A stretch of 64,000 nucleotides of DNA, taken from the NCBI RefSeq assembly GCF_014836325.1, contig NZ_JACSQZ010000006.1:27814-91813 (forward strand), read 5' to 3'. The stretch's first letter is position 1. Every line of letters starts with the position of its first letter. The notes under the pieces are model-generated. The model had not been told where the DNA came from. It did no database searches and saw nothing but the letters and a program-made list of their open reading frames with translations. The DNA comes from Clostridium gallinarum (GTDB lineage: Bacteria > Bacillota > Clostridia > Clostridiales > Clostridiaceae). Positions 42,665-52,010 of this stretch are shown here, piece after piece. The translations under genes were made by a program, and so were the position numbers.

Positions 42665-43570
42665 CTATTTGCCTTCAAAGGACTTAGAAACAACTTTTAA
42701 TAGTTCAAGACAAGTTTCTAAAGTTCTTTGATTATTATCTAACGTAGGGTTAAATTCTACAAAATCCATTGATCTTACTAAAGAAGTGTTTATGATAGTT
42801 TCAATAACTTCTTTACCTTCAGAAAAGGATAATCCATCTTCAACAGGAGTTCCTGTTCCTGGTACATATGATGGGTCTAAGCTGTCTATGTCAAAGCTAA
42901 AATGAATATTTTTAACATTAGATTTTTTTATAGCTTCTAATAATTCTATTAATATAGTTTTAATGCCCTTAGTTTTAATATCTTTCATGGTCCATACATT
43001 TAGATTATATTCCTTAATTATTTCAAGTTCACCTAAATCTAAGTCTCTACAACCTAATAAAAATACATTTTCAGGTTTAACCTTTTGGCCAGAATAATAA
43101 ACATTTGTTAAAATTTCATGTCCAATTCCCATAGAACTAGCTAAAGGCATACCGTGAATGTTTCCTGATGGAGAGGTCTCTGGTGTATTTATATCACCGT
43201 GAGCATCTACCCAAACAACTGCAAGATCTTGTTCAAAAAACTTACTACTTCCAGCAATACTTCCTATTGCTAATGCATGATCTCCACCTATTATAAGTGG
43301 AAGAGATGAATTTTTTAAGGACTCATAAACTTTATCAGCTAGTCCATTATTTGATCTTACAACTTCATCTAAATACTTCATTTTTGCGTTTGCTGCGTAT
43401 TTATCATTTGAAGAAACATTTTTTACATGAACTTCGCCCATATCACAGACTTCATGGCTTTTATTAAAGATATCTAGAAGGTTGTTCTCTCTTAAAACTT
43501 TTGGACCTTTTTCTACTCCAGGATTATCGCATCCGTAGTATAAAGGCATATCTATAATACTAATTTTCAT
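42665..43570 (-). CDS. rocF: Arginase
   Basis: Hydrolyses arginine to ornithine and urea with a binuclear manganese centre. The 301-residue protein has the metal motifs GGDHALAIGS, VVWVDAHGDINTPE and FSFDIDSLDPSYVPGTGTPV, plus EFNPTLDN near the end. Start set at ATG 43570, eight bases after GGAGG; a TTG five codons upstream encodes the ribosome site. Ornithine made here could feed polyamine synthesis; the polyamine importer lies 4 kb away. Agmatinase family members share these motifs, but the GNIHGMPLA segment favours arginase. Confidence 0.92.
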   Translation of the reverse strand: MKISIIDMPLYYGCDNPGVEKGPKVLRENNLLDIFNKSHEVCDMGEVHVKNVSSNDKYAANAKMKYLDEVVRSNNGLADKVYESLKNSSLPLIIGGDHALAIGSIAGSSKFFEQDLAVVWVDAHGDINTPETSPSGNIHGMPLASSMGIGHEILTNVYYSGQKVKPENVFLLGCRDLDLGELEIIKEYNLNVWTMKDIKTKGIKTILIELLEAIKKSNVKNIHFSFDIDSLDPSYVPGTGTPVEDGLSFSEGKEVIETIINTSLVRSMDFVEFNPTLDNNQRTLETCLELLKVVSKSFEGK

Positions 43571-43754
43571 AAAACAAACCTCCAAATTTTAATTTAAATA
43601 TTAGGGCAATAAATATATATTAATAGGTTAAACTAAATATGTAAATAAAAAAATAAAAATTTTTTTTGAAAATTTATAATTTAATTTTTATTTAATAAAA
43701 ATTAAATATATTACATTATATTTATATTTAAGTTATATAAAAAGGTGTCGTACT

Positions 43755-43781
43755 ATGAAGTATTTTTGGATTAATCCATAA
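43755..43781 (+). CDS. Possible 8-codon micropeptide ORF
   Basis: ATG-AAG-TAT-TTT-TGG-ATT-AAT-CCA-TAA encodes MKYFWINP after AAAGGTGTCG, a plausible ribosome site, and is followed by a terminator at 43813. It lies alone between convergent-side genes in a very A/T-rich gap. It could be a regulatory or leader peptide, or chance. Confidence 0.25.
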   Translation: MKYFWINP

Positions 43782-43812
43782 AAATAAAGAAAATTTAAGA
43801 TAAAATATAAAA

Positions 43813-43841
43813 AATAAAAGGGTTATTTAATCCCTTTTATT
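43813..43841. terminator. Bidirectional terminator
   Basis: AATAAAAGGG (43813-43822) and CCCTTTTATT (43832-43841), perfect 10-bp stem. Serves the minus-strand BofC-like gene and possibly the micro-ORF at 43755. Confidence 0.8.
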
Positions 43842-43859
43842 AAAAGTTATAAGTATAAT

Positions 43860-44492
43860 TTAAGATATCATTTCACTTAGTTTTTGTAATGCTTCATCTT
43901 TGCTATCAAAAGAAAATTTATTTTCCTTAATATAGTTTTGATCTGTTTCTGGTAAATTACTTATAGGTTTAGAATCACTATATACTTTTTTTTCAGATTC
44001 AATAATTTCTCCCTTTGAATCGGTTTTAAATACAGAAATATATCCGTTTTCTTCCCCAAGGTAATATTTATTAGGAGATAGGTTAGTACTATTAACTTCT
44101 TTTTCTCTAGTAAATGTAAGCTTTTGTTCATTTTTTTCTGATAAATTATATCCATTCTTTGAGAGTTCATTTGATAGCTCTTCTTCTGTAAGTTTTTCTT
44201 TTAAATTATATTTTGTGATTATGTTAGATAGTGTATCAATTATATCAACTTCATCCTTTGTTTTTAAAGTAATGAAAAGGTCATCGCTTAAGTATTTATT
44301 ATCTGCATATACATTTTTATTTTCATCATCAACTTTAGAAGATTTTCTAGTTGGATTAGTAAGGTAATCGGTAATAAAATAACTAGCACAAAATGAAATT
44401 GTTAATAAAGTAGCTAATGATAGTAAAAAAGCAAATCTTTGTTTAGTAACTAAATTTCTTTTTGTAGATTCCTCATTTTTAAAATTCTTCAT
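43860..44492 (-). CDS. BofC-like C-terminal domain protein
   Basis: A 210-residue protein with a short basic cytoplasmic N-terminus, one membrane helix (FAFLLSLATLLTISFCASYFI, about residues 19-39) and an extracytoplasmic part. Its end (KYYLGEENGYISVFKTD... VYSDSKPISNLPETDQNYI... SFDSKDEALQKLSEMI) resembles the BofC C-terminal domain, which in Bacillus helps control SpoIVB signalling in sporulation. Start at ATG 44492 after AAGGAGTG; a GTG three codons earlier overlaps that site. The domain call is from memory of the pattern, so moderate. Confidence 0.6.
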   Translation of the reverse strand: MKNFKNEESTKRNLVTKQRFAFLLSLATLLTISFCASYFITDYLTNPTRKSSKVDDENKNVYADNKYLSDDLFITLKTKDEVDIIDTLSNIITKYNLKEKLTEEELSNELSKNGYNLSEKNEQKLTFTREKEVNSTNLSPNKYYLGEENGYISVFKTDSKGEIIESEKKVYSDSKPISNLPETDQNYIKENKFSFDSKDEALQKLSEMIS

Positions 44493-44715
44493 ATATATCA
44501 CTCCTTACCTTCATTCTTGACAAGAATTACAGAAAATAAACAAATAAAACATAAGAAGTATAAAATATAATTAAAAATTTATTAAAAAGTAAGAAAATTA
44601 TATATAATGTTATAATTTTGTAATGAAAAAGACAAAATTATTGTGTATAATTAAATAAGTATTATTATGGAAGATAAAAAATCTATATAGTTTATTAGAT
44701 AAGGAGAAAATTATA

Positions 44716-46188
44716 ATGGATGAAAATCAATCAATAAAAGGGAGAAAGACTAAAAAGAATAAGAAGAAAAAAAGAAATAAAATTTTAATAATTACTATTT
44801 TGGGGATACTAGCCTTATTAATTGCAATACCAGTGGGGTATTATTACTACATAAGAAGTCAAGTTTATGTTGAGCCAACTCCATCAACTACTAAAAAAGA
44901 AGTAAGTTATAAAGAAGTTGAAGGAATTACCAATGTTTTATTAATAGGCACTGATGGAAGAACTAATGATGAACCAGCAAGATCTGATTCCATAATTATA
45001 GCTACCTTAGATAATAATAATAAAAAGGTTAAGTTAACATCTATAATTAGAGATACTTTAGTAGATATTCCGGAGTATGGAGAAAATAAAATAAATTCCG
45101 CATTCTTTTTTGGCGCTTCAGAATTAGATGATAAAGGAAACTTAAGGGGAGCAGAAGGTGGAGCTTCTTTACTTATGGAAACTATTGAAGAAAATTTTAA
45201 TATTCATTTAGATAAATATATAATAGTTAATTTCTGGGGATTTGAAGCTATAATAGATGAAATTGGTGGAATAGAAGCAGATATTAAAGATTATGAAATA
45301 GATGAAGTTAATAAATATATTGGTGAATCAACAGGTGTTAATTCACCGCCAATAACTGAAACTGGTCTTCAAACATTAAATGGTCAACAAGCTCTTTCCT
45401 ATGCAAGAATTAGATATGTTGGAAATGGTGGATTTGAAAGAGGAGAAAGACAAAATAAAGTATTATTACAAATAGCTACAAAATTAAAGGAAGTTAATCC
45501 TTTAAAATATGTAAGTATAGCAAATTCTTTAGCTAAACAAGTAAAAACTAATATTGATATACCAGAAGCTTTAAATTTAGCTTATACTATATACAAATTA
45601 CCGAGTTTAGATTTTGAACAATTACAAATACCACAAACTGAACTTATAGCAAGAGATAATCTTTATAAGGATAGAGGTTGGTGTTTACTTATAGATTTAG
45701 AGCAAAATTCTAAAATCATGCATGATTTTATATTTAATGATAAGCTTCCAAATCCAGAGGAGTTTGATTTGATTTCAGTTGAAAATGTTGCTGCTATGTA
45801 TGATGCAGAAGAAGCAAGATATAATTCGATTTATAATATAAAACCAGAAGATTACAATGATAAAAATCAAGAAGAAACTATAACACCAACTCCTCCTAAG
45901 GAAGAGAAACCTTCTAATAATCAAAATGATGTAAATAACAGTACGCCAAATAATGGAGGTACTAATAGTGGAAACAATAATGGTGGAAGTAATAATTCAG
46001 GAACGCAACAAGAAGGAACAACACCTGGATCAAATGAAGGAGTAACAAGTCCGGATGGAGCAACTGACGGAACTGATGGAGGAGAAACTAACGGAACAGG
46101 TACAGATGGAAGCACTTCAACTCAGAATCCTAATTCTGAAGTTCATAAAGAAGAAGGGCAAACAACTCAAAAACCATCAAATCCTTAA
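44716..46188 (+). CDS. LytR-CpsA-Psr (LCP) family cell wall glycopolymer transferase
   Basis: Attaches wall teichoic acid or other glycopolymers to peptidoglycan. The 490-residue protein has a lysine-rich cytoplasmic start, one membrane helix (ILIITILGILALLIAIPVGYYYY) and an extracellular LCP domain: NVLLIGTDGRTNDEPARSDSIIIAT, IRDTLVDIPEYGENKINSAFFFG, GQQALSYARIRYVGNGGFERGERQ. The C-terminal ~100 residues are low-complexity Thr/Asn/Gly/Ser and probably span the wall. AAGGAG ribosome site. Monocistronic with a terminator. Confidence 0.93.
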   Translation: MDENQSIKGRKTKKNKKKKRNKILIITILGILALLIAIPVGYYYYIRSQVYVEPTPSTTKKEVSYKEVEGITNVLLIGTDGRTNDEPARSDSIIIATLDNNNKKVKLTSIIRDTLVDIPEYGENKINSAFFFGASELDDKGNLRGAEGGASLLMETIEENFNIHLDKYIIVNFWGFEAIIDEIGGIEADIKDYEIDEVNKYIGESTGVNSPPITETGLQTLNGQQALSYARIRYVGNGGFERGERQNKVLLQIATKLKEVNPLKYVSIANSLAKQVKTNIDIPEALNLAYTIYKLPSLDFEQLQIPQTELIARDNLYKDRGWCLLIDLEQNSKIMHDFIFNDKLPNPEEFDLISVENVAAMYDAEEARYNSIYNIKPEDYNDKNQEETITPTPPKEEKPSNNQNDVNNSTPNNGGTNSGNNNGGSNNSGTQQEGTTPGSNEGVTSPDGATDGTDGGETNGTGTDGSTSTQNPNSEVHKEEGQTTQKPSNP

Positions 46189-46220
46189 AATTTGTAATAA
46201 AATATAAGTCTTTATGTTTT

Positions 46221-46252
46221 AAAGTGGAATGTATAATGCATTCCACTTTTTT
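46221..46252 (+). terminator. Terminator after LCP gene
   Basis: AAAGTGGAATG (46221-46231) and CATTCCACTTT (46239-46249) with a following T run. Confidence 0.88.
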
Positions 46253-46325
46253 GAAAATAAATATAAAGTAAGTTATTTATAGAAAGTTATGATATAATCA
46301 TAAAAAAGAAAAGAGGAGGATATAT

Positions 46326-46970
46326 ATGTCATCATATTTATATCAGAAAATAATTATTATACCTGCAATATTAATAGCCTTTGTTGCACAAGGGTATGCA
46401 AGAGCTAAGATGGCAGATAAATTAGGAGATAAAACACCGAGGTTTCAAGGTAGATTAAGTTTAAATCCATTAGATCATATAGATTTGATGGGATTTCTAA
46501 TGATAATATTAACTGGTTTTGGATGGACTAAGCCGGTTGAAACTAATCCAAGTGCTTTTAAAAGAGGATATAAAGATGAAATAAAAGTTACTTTAGCTGG
46601 GATATTAGTTAATCTTTTAGTAGCTTTTATTACAATGTTCATACTTTTATTATGGGGAAACTTTTCAATTAGAGTATTACCATATTCTATTGCTAATATA
46701 GGATATGAGATGTTATGGAATATTAGTTTAATAAACATAAATTTATTTGTATTTAATTTATTACCAATTCCAGGTCTTGCAGGTTTTGATTTATTTAGAG
46801 AAATTAGTCCTAAGAACTTTTATAGATATGGATCAAAGTTATATGAATATCAAATAGTAATACTTTTAGCTATAGTATTATTAGGAAGTTATATATTAAA
46901 ATATCCGGTTGTATTAATTTTTAGCTTATTTGCAAAGATAGCAGGATTAATTTTAGGAATATTTATTTAA
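46326..46970 (+). CDS. Site-2-protease-family (M50) homologue lacking zinc ligands
   Basis: A 214-residue polytopic membrane protein of the S2P/M50B fold. Family context is clear: KLGDKTPRFQGRLSLNPLDHIDLMG follows the first helix, and NLFVFNLLPIPGLAGFDLF corresponds to the second metal region. However, the HEFAH-type motif is replaced by QGYAR (Gln22, Gly23, Arg26), and the LDG Asp is Ala152 (LAG). All zinc ligands I can locate are lost, so it should not be a protease. The fold and reading frame are intact, suggesting a retained non-proteolytic role. Strong AGAGGAGG ribosome site. Confidence 0.82.
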   Translation: MSSYLYQKIIIIPAILIAFVAQGYARAKMADKLGDKTPRFQGRLSLNPLDHIDLMGFLMIILTGFGWTKPVETNPSAFKRGYKDEIKVTLAGILVNLLVAFITMFILLLWGNFSIRVLPYSIANIGYEMLWNISLININLFVFNLLPIPGLAGFDLFREISPKNFYRYGSKLYEYQIVILLAIVLLGSYILKYPVVLIFSLFAKIAGLILGIFI

Positions 46971-46990
46971 AAATACAGTAAATAAAAGCT

Positions 46991-47018
46991 AAAGGGGATG
47001 TCTGCAGACATCCCCTTT
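46991..47018. terminator. Convergent bidirectional terminator
   Basis: AAAGGGGATGTCTG joins CAGACATCCCCTTT as a perfect 28-base palindrome between the M50-like and Ppx-like genes. Confidence 0.88.
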
Positions 47019-47031
47019 ATAGTAAAGTATT

Positions 47032-48540
47032 TTAATTTGATTTAATAATAAGATTTTTTCCATAGATTTCTTTGAATTTTTCACTTGCTCTTAAAGCTTG
47101 ACTAATTTCGAAATCCACATTTATGTCAGAATAAACCGTTATAGTTACAGTCTCATCAGCTAATGTTACTTTAAAATCTTTAACAGCTCCAACTAAACTT
47201 CTATCTAGACCTTCAGCTATTTTTAATAAAACACCAATATACTTAATTGTTTTTAAATCTAACTGATTTATTATAGATGAAAAAGGTGCTATTGTAGTTT
47301 GATAGTTATTAAATCTATGTGAGGCAGCTATAGAAGCACTCATTAATAATTCTTTATGAGTTAATCCATTTATATTTGAGTTTAAAATCACATAGAAAGA
47401 ATGTTTATGATGATTATAATAATTTATACTAATACCACAGTCGTGCAACATTGAAGATGTTTTTATAATGTTATAAAATTCATCTCCTAAGTGATGAAGA
47501 GGTTTTAAGGCATTAAATAAATTATATGTGATATTAAATACATTTTTAGCATGATTTTTATCTGAATTTAAAATATTCAGTATACCATCAATATTGTAAT
47601 CTAATATATCTTCAGGAATATTATGATTTTCTTTAATATATTCATATATTAAGCCTTCTCTTAATCCTCTTGATGAAATAATTACTTTATTACACATAAC
47701 AGTATTAACTATTTTCTTAAATATTGCTGTACCACCCACTATTATATCAGAAACTTCAGGTTCAATTCCTTCTAATTTTTCTCTTTGTTTAAAATTCTTA
47801 CATTTTAATAAATTAAATATTTCTTGAACATCTATATCTGTTAGTTCATAGTTATGTGGTATTTCAAAAGGATATCTTTTCCTAGCTCTATCAATTTTCC
47901 CTATATTTCTAATGATAGAAGCTATGCCTATTATAGAGTCAAATTTTGTTTCTTTAAGCCAGTCAATATCATCTAAAAGAGATGATAGAGAATCAAAAGC
48001 GTTATTTAAATCTTGAGGTAATATTCTATCTTGTAAATTAAAATTATATGTAAAGTTTACGCTACCTAAAGGTAAAGTTACATTTTTAATTATTTTATCT
48101 CCTTGAACCCAAGCTAAGTGTGTATCAGTTCCAGCAACTTCTACCATTAGGGAATTTTCTACGTACATACTTCTTCTTATTCCTAAGAAGTTATAATATA
48201 TTTCTTCTTCGCAGCTTAAAACTCTTATATCTATATTAAGTTCTTTTTTTATAAGAGGAAGAAGTAAATCCTTATTTTTAGCTTCTCTTAAGGATTCTGT
48301 TGCTACAGCAAATATTTTACTTGCTCCAGACACAGTACATAAAGATTTATAAGCCCTTAATGAAGTAAGTATAGTTTTGAAGTTTATATCACAAATTCCA
48401 TAATCAGTAACTAAATCGTGACATAATCTAATTGATGTTTTTAATTCATCAATTATCTTAAAATATCCATTTTCATCAACCTCAGTTAACATAAGCCTAA
48501 GGGAACTTGGACCTATATCAATGACACCAATCCTATCCAT
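47032..48540 (-). CDS. Ppx/GppA-type phosphatase-like protein with HD-like domain
   Basis: Relative of exopolyphosphatase and pppGpp phosphatase, 502 residues: an actin-fold Ppx domain (residues 1-300) and a C-terminal HD-like helical domain (SSMLHDCGISINYYNHHKHSFYVILN, about residues 360-390). The start MDRIGVIDIGPSSLRLML keeps the Ppx pattern DIGSNSxRL only partly (PSS in place of SNS), and the GGGSTE phosphate-loop motif reads VAGTDTHLAW. Glu residues in VATESLREAKN and CEEEIYYNF remain. It may be weakened or altered in activity, possibly a nucleotide or polyphosphate sensor. AAGGAG ribosome site. Confidence 0.78.
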   Translation of the reverse strand: MDRIGVIDIGPSSLRLMLTEVDENGYFKIIDELKTSIRLCHDLVTDYGICDINFKTILTSLRAYKSLCTVSGASKIFAVATESLREAKNKDLLLPLIKKELNIDIRVLSCEEEIYYNFLGIRRSMYVENSLMVEVAGTDTHLAWVQGDKIIKNVTLPLGSVNFTYNFNLQDRILPQDLNNAFDSLSSLLDDIDWLKETKFDSIIGIASIIRNIGKIDRARKRYPFEIPHNYELTDIDVQEIFNLLKCKNFKQREKLEGIEPEVSDIIVGGTAIFKKIVNTVMCNKVIISSRGLREGLIYEYIKENHNIPEDILDYNIDGILNILNSDKNHAKNVFNITYNLFNALKPLHHLGDEFYNIIKTSSMLHDCGISINYYNHHKHSFYVILNSNINGLTHKELLMSASIAASHRFNNYQTTIAPFSSIINQLDLKTIKYIGVLLKIAEGLDRSLVGAVKDFKVTLADETVTITVYSDINVDFEISQALRASEKFKEIYGKNLIIKSN

Positions 48541-48637
48541 AATAACTCCTTTAATAAATATATTTTGTGAAAAATAATTATTAATAATATTATAACATTT
48601 AAATTTATAATGTATAGATTGTACTATATATTTAAGG

Positions 48638-48667
48638 TTGACAATAAATCTTCTAGTTATGTATAAT
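48638..48667 (+). promoter_or_regulatory. Promoter of the argS leader
   Basis: Perfect TTGACA (48638-48643), an 18-base spacer and TATAAT (48662-48667). Confidence 0.75.
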
Positions 48668-48679
48668 GTTGATATTGTA

Positions 48680-48912
48680 ACAGAATAATAAATAAAATCT
48701 ATGAAGAGAAGAGTACTGTATTTGATTCTTTCAGCGATTAAGGGATGGTGAGAGCCTTATAAGATAGAATATTAGGAAGAGAGCCTTGGAGATAGCTACT
48801 GAAATTAAGTAGGATAGTTCGTTTGCTGCGTTAAAGCATTGAGTGGCATTATTGCAATCAGAGTGGTACCGCGGATTTATTCGTCTCTTATATTTAAGAG
48901 GCGATTTTTTGT
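48680..48912 (+). promoter_or_regulatory. T-box leader, arginine type, upstream of argS
   Basis: Stem I apical segment GGATGGTGAGAGCC near 48743, specifier loop with AGA (48780-48782, Arg), stem III ACTGAAATTAAGTAGG, and the T-box TGGTACCGCG (48864-48873). The terminator CGTCTCTTA/TAAGAGGCG ends in six T near 48910. Uncharged tRNA-Arg(UCU) should relieve termination. Confidence 0.92.
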
Positions 48913-48983
48913 TATAAAAAATAATAAAATATATTTTATATTTAATTAAAAAAATATAAAAATTATAAATGAGGAGGATACAA

Positions 48984-50675
48984 ATGGATTATAAGAAAAA
49001 AGTTGCTGAATTAATAAAACAACATGTTGATATGGATATTGAAAGTATAGAAAAATTAATTGAAATTCCACCTAAAAGTGAAATGGGAGATTTTGCATTT
49101 CCATGCTTTCAATTAGCAAAAGCATTTAGAAAAGCCCCTAATATGATATCAGAGGAGTTAAAAGGAAAATTAAATCCTGAAGGATTTGAAAAAATAATCA
49201 ATGTTGGACCATATGTGAATTTCTTTGTTGATAAAAGTGAATTTACTAAAAATACTATTGAAAAAGTATTAAATGATGGAGAAAGTTATGGCTCAAGTAA
49301 TATTGGAGAAGGTAAAACAGTATGTGTAGAATACTCATCTCCAAATATAGCAAAGCCTTTCCATGTAGGTCATTTATTTACTACTGCTATAGGTAATTCT
49401 TTATATAAATTATTTAAAAAAGAAGGTTATACTGTAGAAGGAATAAATCATTTAGGTGACTGGGGAACTCAATTTGGTAAGCTTATATCTGCTTATAAAA
49501 GATGGGGAAATGAAAAAGCTCTAGAAGAAAATGCTATTAATGAACTTTTAAGAATATATGTTAAATTCCATGATGAAGCAGAAAAAGATCCTGCCTTAGA
49601 AGATGAAGGAAGAGCATACTTTAAAGCCTTAGAAGATGGCGATAAGGATGTTGAGGCTTTATGGAAGAGATTTAGAGATCTAAGCTTAAAAGAATTTGAA
49701 AGAATATATGAAGTATTTGATGTTAAATTTGACTCATATGCTGGAGAAGCTTTCTACAATGATAAAATGGATGTAGTAGTTAATGAATTAAAAGAAAAGA
49801 ATCTTTTAGTAGAAAGTAATGGTGCGCAAGTTGTTATGCTAGATGAATACAATATGCCACCTTGTATAGTTTTAAAAGGTGATGGAGCATCTATATATGC
49901 TACGAGAGATTTAGCAGCAGCTATGTATAGAAAGAAAACTTATGATTTCTATAAGAGCATTTATGTTGTTGGAACTCCTCAAGCACTACATTTTAAACAA
50001 GTATTTAAGGTATTAGAGCTTGCAGGACATGAATGGGCAAAGGATTGTGTTCACGTAGGATTTGGATTAGTTAAATTTGCAGACAGAAAGCTTTCAACAA
50101 GAAAGGGAGAAGTTATCTTATTAGATGATTTAATAAAGGAATCTGTAGATAAGACTTTAGAAATAATAAATGAAAAGAATCCAGAATTAGAAAATAAAGA
50201 AGAAGTTGCTAAGAAAATAGGCGTAGGTGCAATTGTATTTACTTATCTAAAGAACTCAAGAGAAAAAGATATAGTATTTGATTGGAAGGAAATGCTTTCA
50301 TTTGAAGGAGAAACAGGTCCATACGTTCAATACTCATATGCTAGAGCAAATAGTATTTTAAATAGAGCAGGAGAGTTAAAAGGAGTTGCTGATTATTCTA
50401 AACTAGATTCTAAAGAAGAATTTGAATTAATTAAAGCTTTAGAAGGATTTGGAAAGCAAATACATCAAGCTACAGAGAAGTTAGAACCTTCTATTATAAC
50501 AAGATATGCAATAGAAGTAGCTAAATTATTTAATAAATTCTACAATGCTCATTCTGTTCTAAATTTAGAAGATGAAGCTTTAAAAGAAGCTAGAATTAAC
50601 TTAGTAAAAGCTACATGTCAAGTTATTAAGAACTCATTATCTTTAATAGGAATTGAAGTAGTAGAAAAAATGTAA
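48984..50675 (+). CDS. argS: Arginyl-tRNA synthetase
   Basis: Class I synthetase charging tRNA-Arg, 563 residues. N-terminal Add1 domain, HIGH-type motif [25 protein letters not shown]-like [13 protein letters not shown], and the C-terminal DALR anticodon domain ([13 protein letters not shown] onward, ending [11 protein letters not shown]). Start set at ATG 48984, spaced after GAGGAGG; an ATG at 48969 encodes the ribosome site. Controlled by the Arg T-box. Length is usual for the short clostridial form. Confidence 0.96.
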   Translation: MDYKKKVAELIKQHVDMDIESIEKLIEIPPKSEMGDFAFPCFQLAKAFRKAPNMISEELKGKLNPEGFEKIINVGPYVNFFVDKSEFTKNTIEKVLNDGESYGSSNIGEGKTVCVEYSSPNIAKPFHVGHLFTTAIGNSLYKLFKKEGYTVEGINHLGDWGTQFGKLISAYKRWGNEKALEENAINELLRIYVKFHDEAEKDPALEDEGRAYFKALEDGDKDVEALWKRFRDLSLKEFERIYEVFDVKFDSYAGEAFYNDKMDVVVNELKEKNLLVESNGAQVVMLDEYNMPPCIVLKGDGASIYATRDLAAAMYRKKTYDFYKSIYVVGTPQALHFKQVFKVLELAGHEWAKDCVHVGFGLVKFADRKLSTRKGEVILLDDLIKESVDKTLEIINEKNPELENKEEVAKKIGVGAIVFTYLKNSREKDIVFDWKEMLSFEGETGPYVQYSYARANSILNRAGELKGVADYSKLDSKEEFELIKALEGFGKQIHQATEKLEPSIITRYAIEVAKLFNKFYNAHSVLNLEDEALKEARINLVKATCQVIKNSLSLIGIEVVEKM

Positions 50676-50707
50676 AATATAAAAATATTAATATAATTAA
50701 AATAAAA

Positions 50708-50755
50708 AGGAAAGTATAGAGAGTTATAATTACATTAACTATTTATACTTTTCTT
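50708..50755 (+). terminator. Probable terminator after argS
   Basis: Interrupted stem: GGAAAGTATAGAGAGTTA against TAACTATTTATACTTTTC, followed by TTACT. Weaker than others because of internal mismatches. Confidence 0.5.
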
Positions 50756-50799
50756 ACTATAATTACTAAATTAAAGTTTTATGATTAAAGTAAAGGAGG

Positions 50800-51924
50800 A
50801 TGAAGAATATTTTTAAAAATATTAAAAATAAAGATATATTAATAACTCTATTATTAGTTATCTTATTTGGGATTATTGGATATAAACTTATAGAAAATTA
50901 TAATTATTTTTTTAATATTATAAAAAAATTATGGACATTATTATTACCTGTAGTTTATGGTTTTGTAATTGCATATATATTAAATCCGTTAGTGAAATTT
51001 ATAAGGAAAAAGTTTAAGCTTAAAGAAGGAATATCTATTTTATATTCATATTTATTACTAACTGCACTAATAGTAATAGCATTTATATTTTTAATGCCAA
51101 ATATGATTAATAGTTCCATAGATATCATATCAAATGTTCCAAGTTATATAAAGGAAGCTCAAGGTTGGATAGATAATATTTTAAACAATAAGGCTATTCA
51201 TGAAATTATAATAAATACAGGAACTATGCAAAATGTAAATGAGCTTATAACCCAATTTGGAAGTATGGCTGTTACCATTTTGGAAGGAGCATTAGGTTAT
51301 GTATTTGCTTTTTCAAGTCAATTAGTAAAAATATTTTTAGGATTATTAATATCAATTTATGTGTTGATTGACAAGGATAGAATTATAAGAGAAAGTAAAA
51401 AAATAACTTTTCTAATTCTTAAGGAAGAAAAGGCAAAAAAAATAATTGAAGCTGTAAGAATTTATCATAGTATGATTGGAGCATATATAGGAATAAAAGC
51501 TATAGACTCAGCAATTATAGGAACTATGGCATTAATATTATTAGCTATAGTGAAATCTGAATATGCTTTTTTACTAGCAATAATAGTTGGTGTAACTAAT
51601 ATGATACCTTACTTTGGTCCGTTAGTAGGTGAAATAATTGGATTTTTATTTAATGTTTTTGTTTCTCCAACTAAGGGGATTATTGTCTTTTTAGTTTTAC
51701 TAGCTCTTCAATTATTTGATGGTTGGTACTTAGATCCTAAACTTATAGGGGATAAGGTAGGAGTTAGGGCATTAGTAATAATAGTAGCTGTAATAATAGG
51801 TGGAGGTTTTTTTGGACCAATTGGAATGCTATTAGCTTCTCCTACAGCAGCAACTATAAAAATATATTATGAAAGATTAATGATTAAAAATCATGATATT
51901 ATAAAAAACGCAGAAAAAAATTAA
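50800..51924 (+). CDS. AI-2E family transporter (YtvI/YdbI-type permease)
   Basis: Polytopic membrane protein of 374 residues. N-terminal basic stretch and paired helices, a central soluble region, then FSSQLVKIFLGLLISIYVLIDKD and the conserved C-terminal cluster IVGVTNMIPYFGPLVGEIIG, QLFDGWYLDPKLIGDKVGV and GGGFFGPIGMLLASPTAATIK. Family members were named for autoinducer-2 export, but several are Na+/H+ or lipid-linked carriers, so substrate is open. The ATG follows AAAGGAGG with zero spacing; an ATT at 50809 would be better spaced. Confidence 0.88.
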   Translation: MKNIFKNIKNKDILITLLLVILFGIIGYKLIENYNYFFNIIKKLWTLLLPVVYGFVIAYILNPLVKFIRKKFKLKEGISILYSYLLLTALIVIAFIFLMPNMINSSIDIISNVPSYIKEAQGWIDNILNNKAIHEIIINTGTMQNVNELITQFGSMAVTILEGALGYVFAFSSQLVKIFLGLLISIYVLIDKDRIIRESKKITFLILKEEKAKKIIEAVRIYHSMIGAYIGIKAIDSAIIGTMALILLAIVKSEYAFLLAIIVGVTNMIPYFGPLVGEIIGFLFNVFVSPTKGIIVFLVLLALQLFDGWYLDPKLIGDKVGVRALVIIVAVIIGGGFFGPIGMLLASPTAATIKIYYERLMIKNHDIIKNAEKN

Positions 51925-51953
51925 GAAGGCTTTAATAGCCTTCTTAATTTTTA
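51921..51953 (+). terminator. Terminator after AI-2E gene
   Basis: TTAAGAAGGCT (51921-51931) and AGCCTTCTTAA (51937-51947), then TTTTT. The left arm includes the stop codon. Confidence 0.87.
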
Positions 51954-51960
51954 AATATAT

Positions 51961-52009
51961 AGGAAAGGATAAATAGTTATCACCTATTATTAACTATTTA
52001 TCCTTTCCT
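51961..52009 (+). other. Perfect hairpin preceding R2 copy 7
   Basis: A 19-base arm starting AGGAAAGGATAAATAG (51961-51979) has its exact complement at 51991-52009, two bases before the R2 entry motif. The third hairpin found in this position. Confidence 0.65.
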
Positions 52010-52010
52010 T

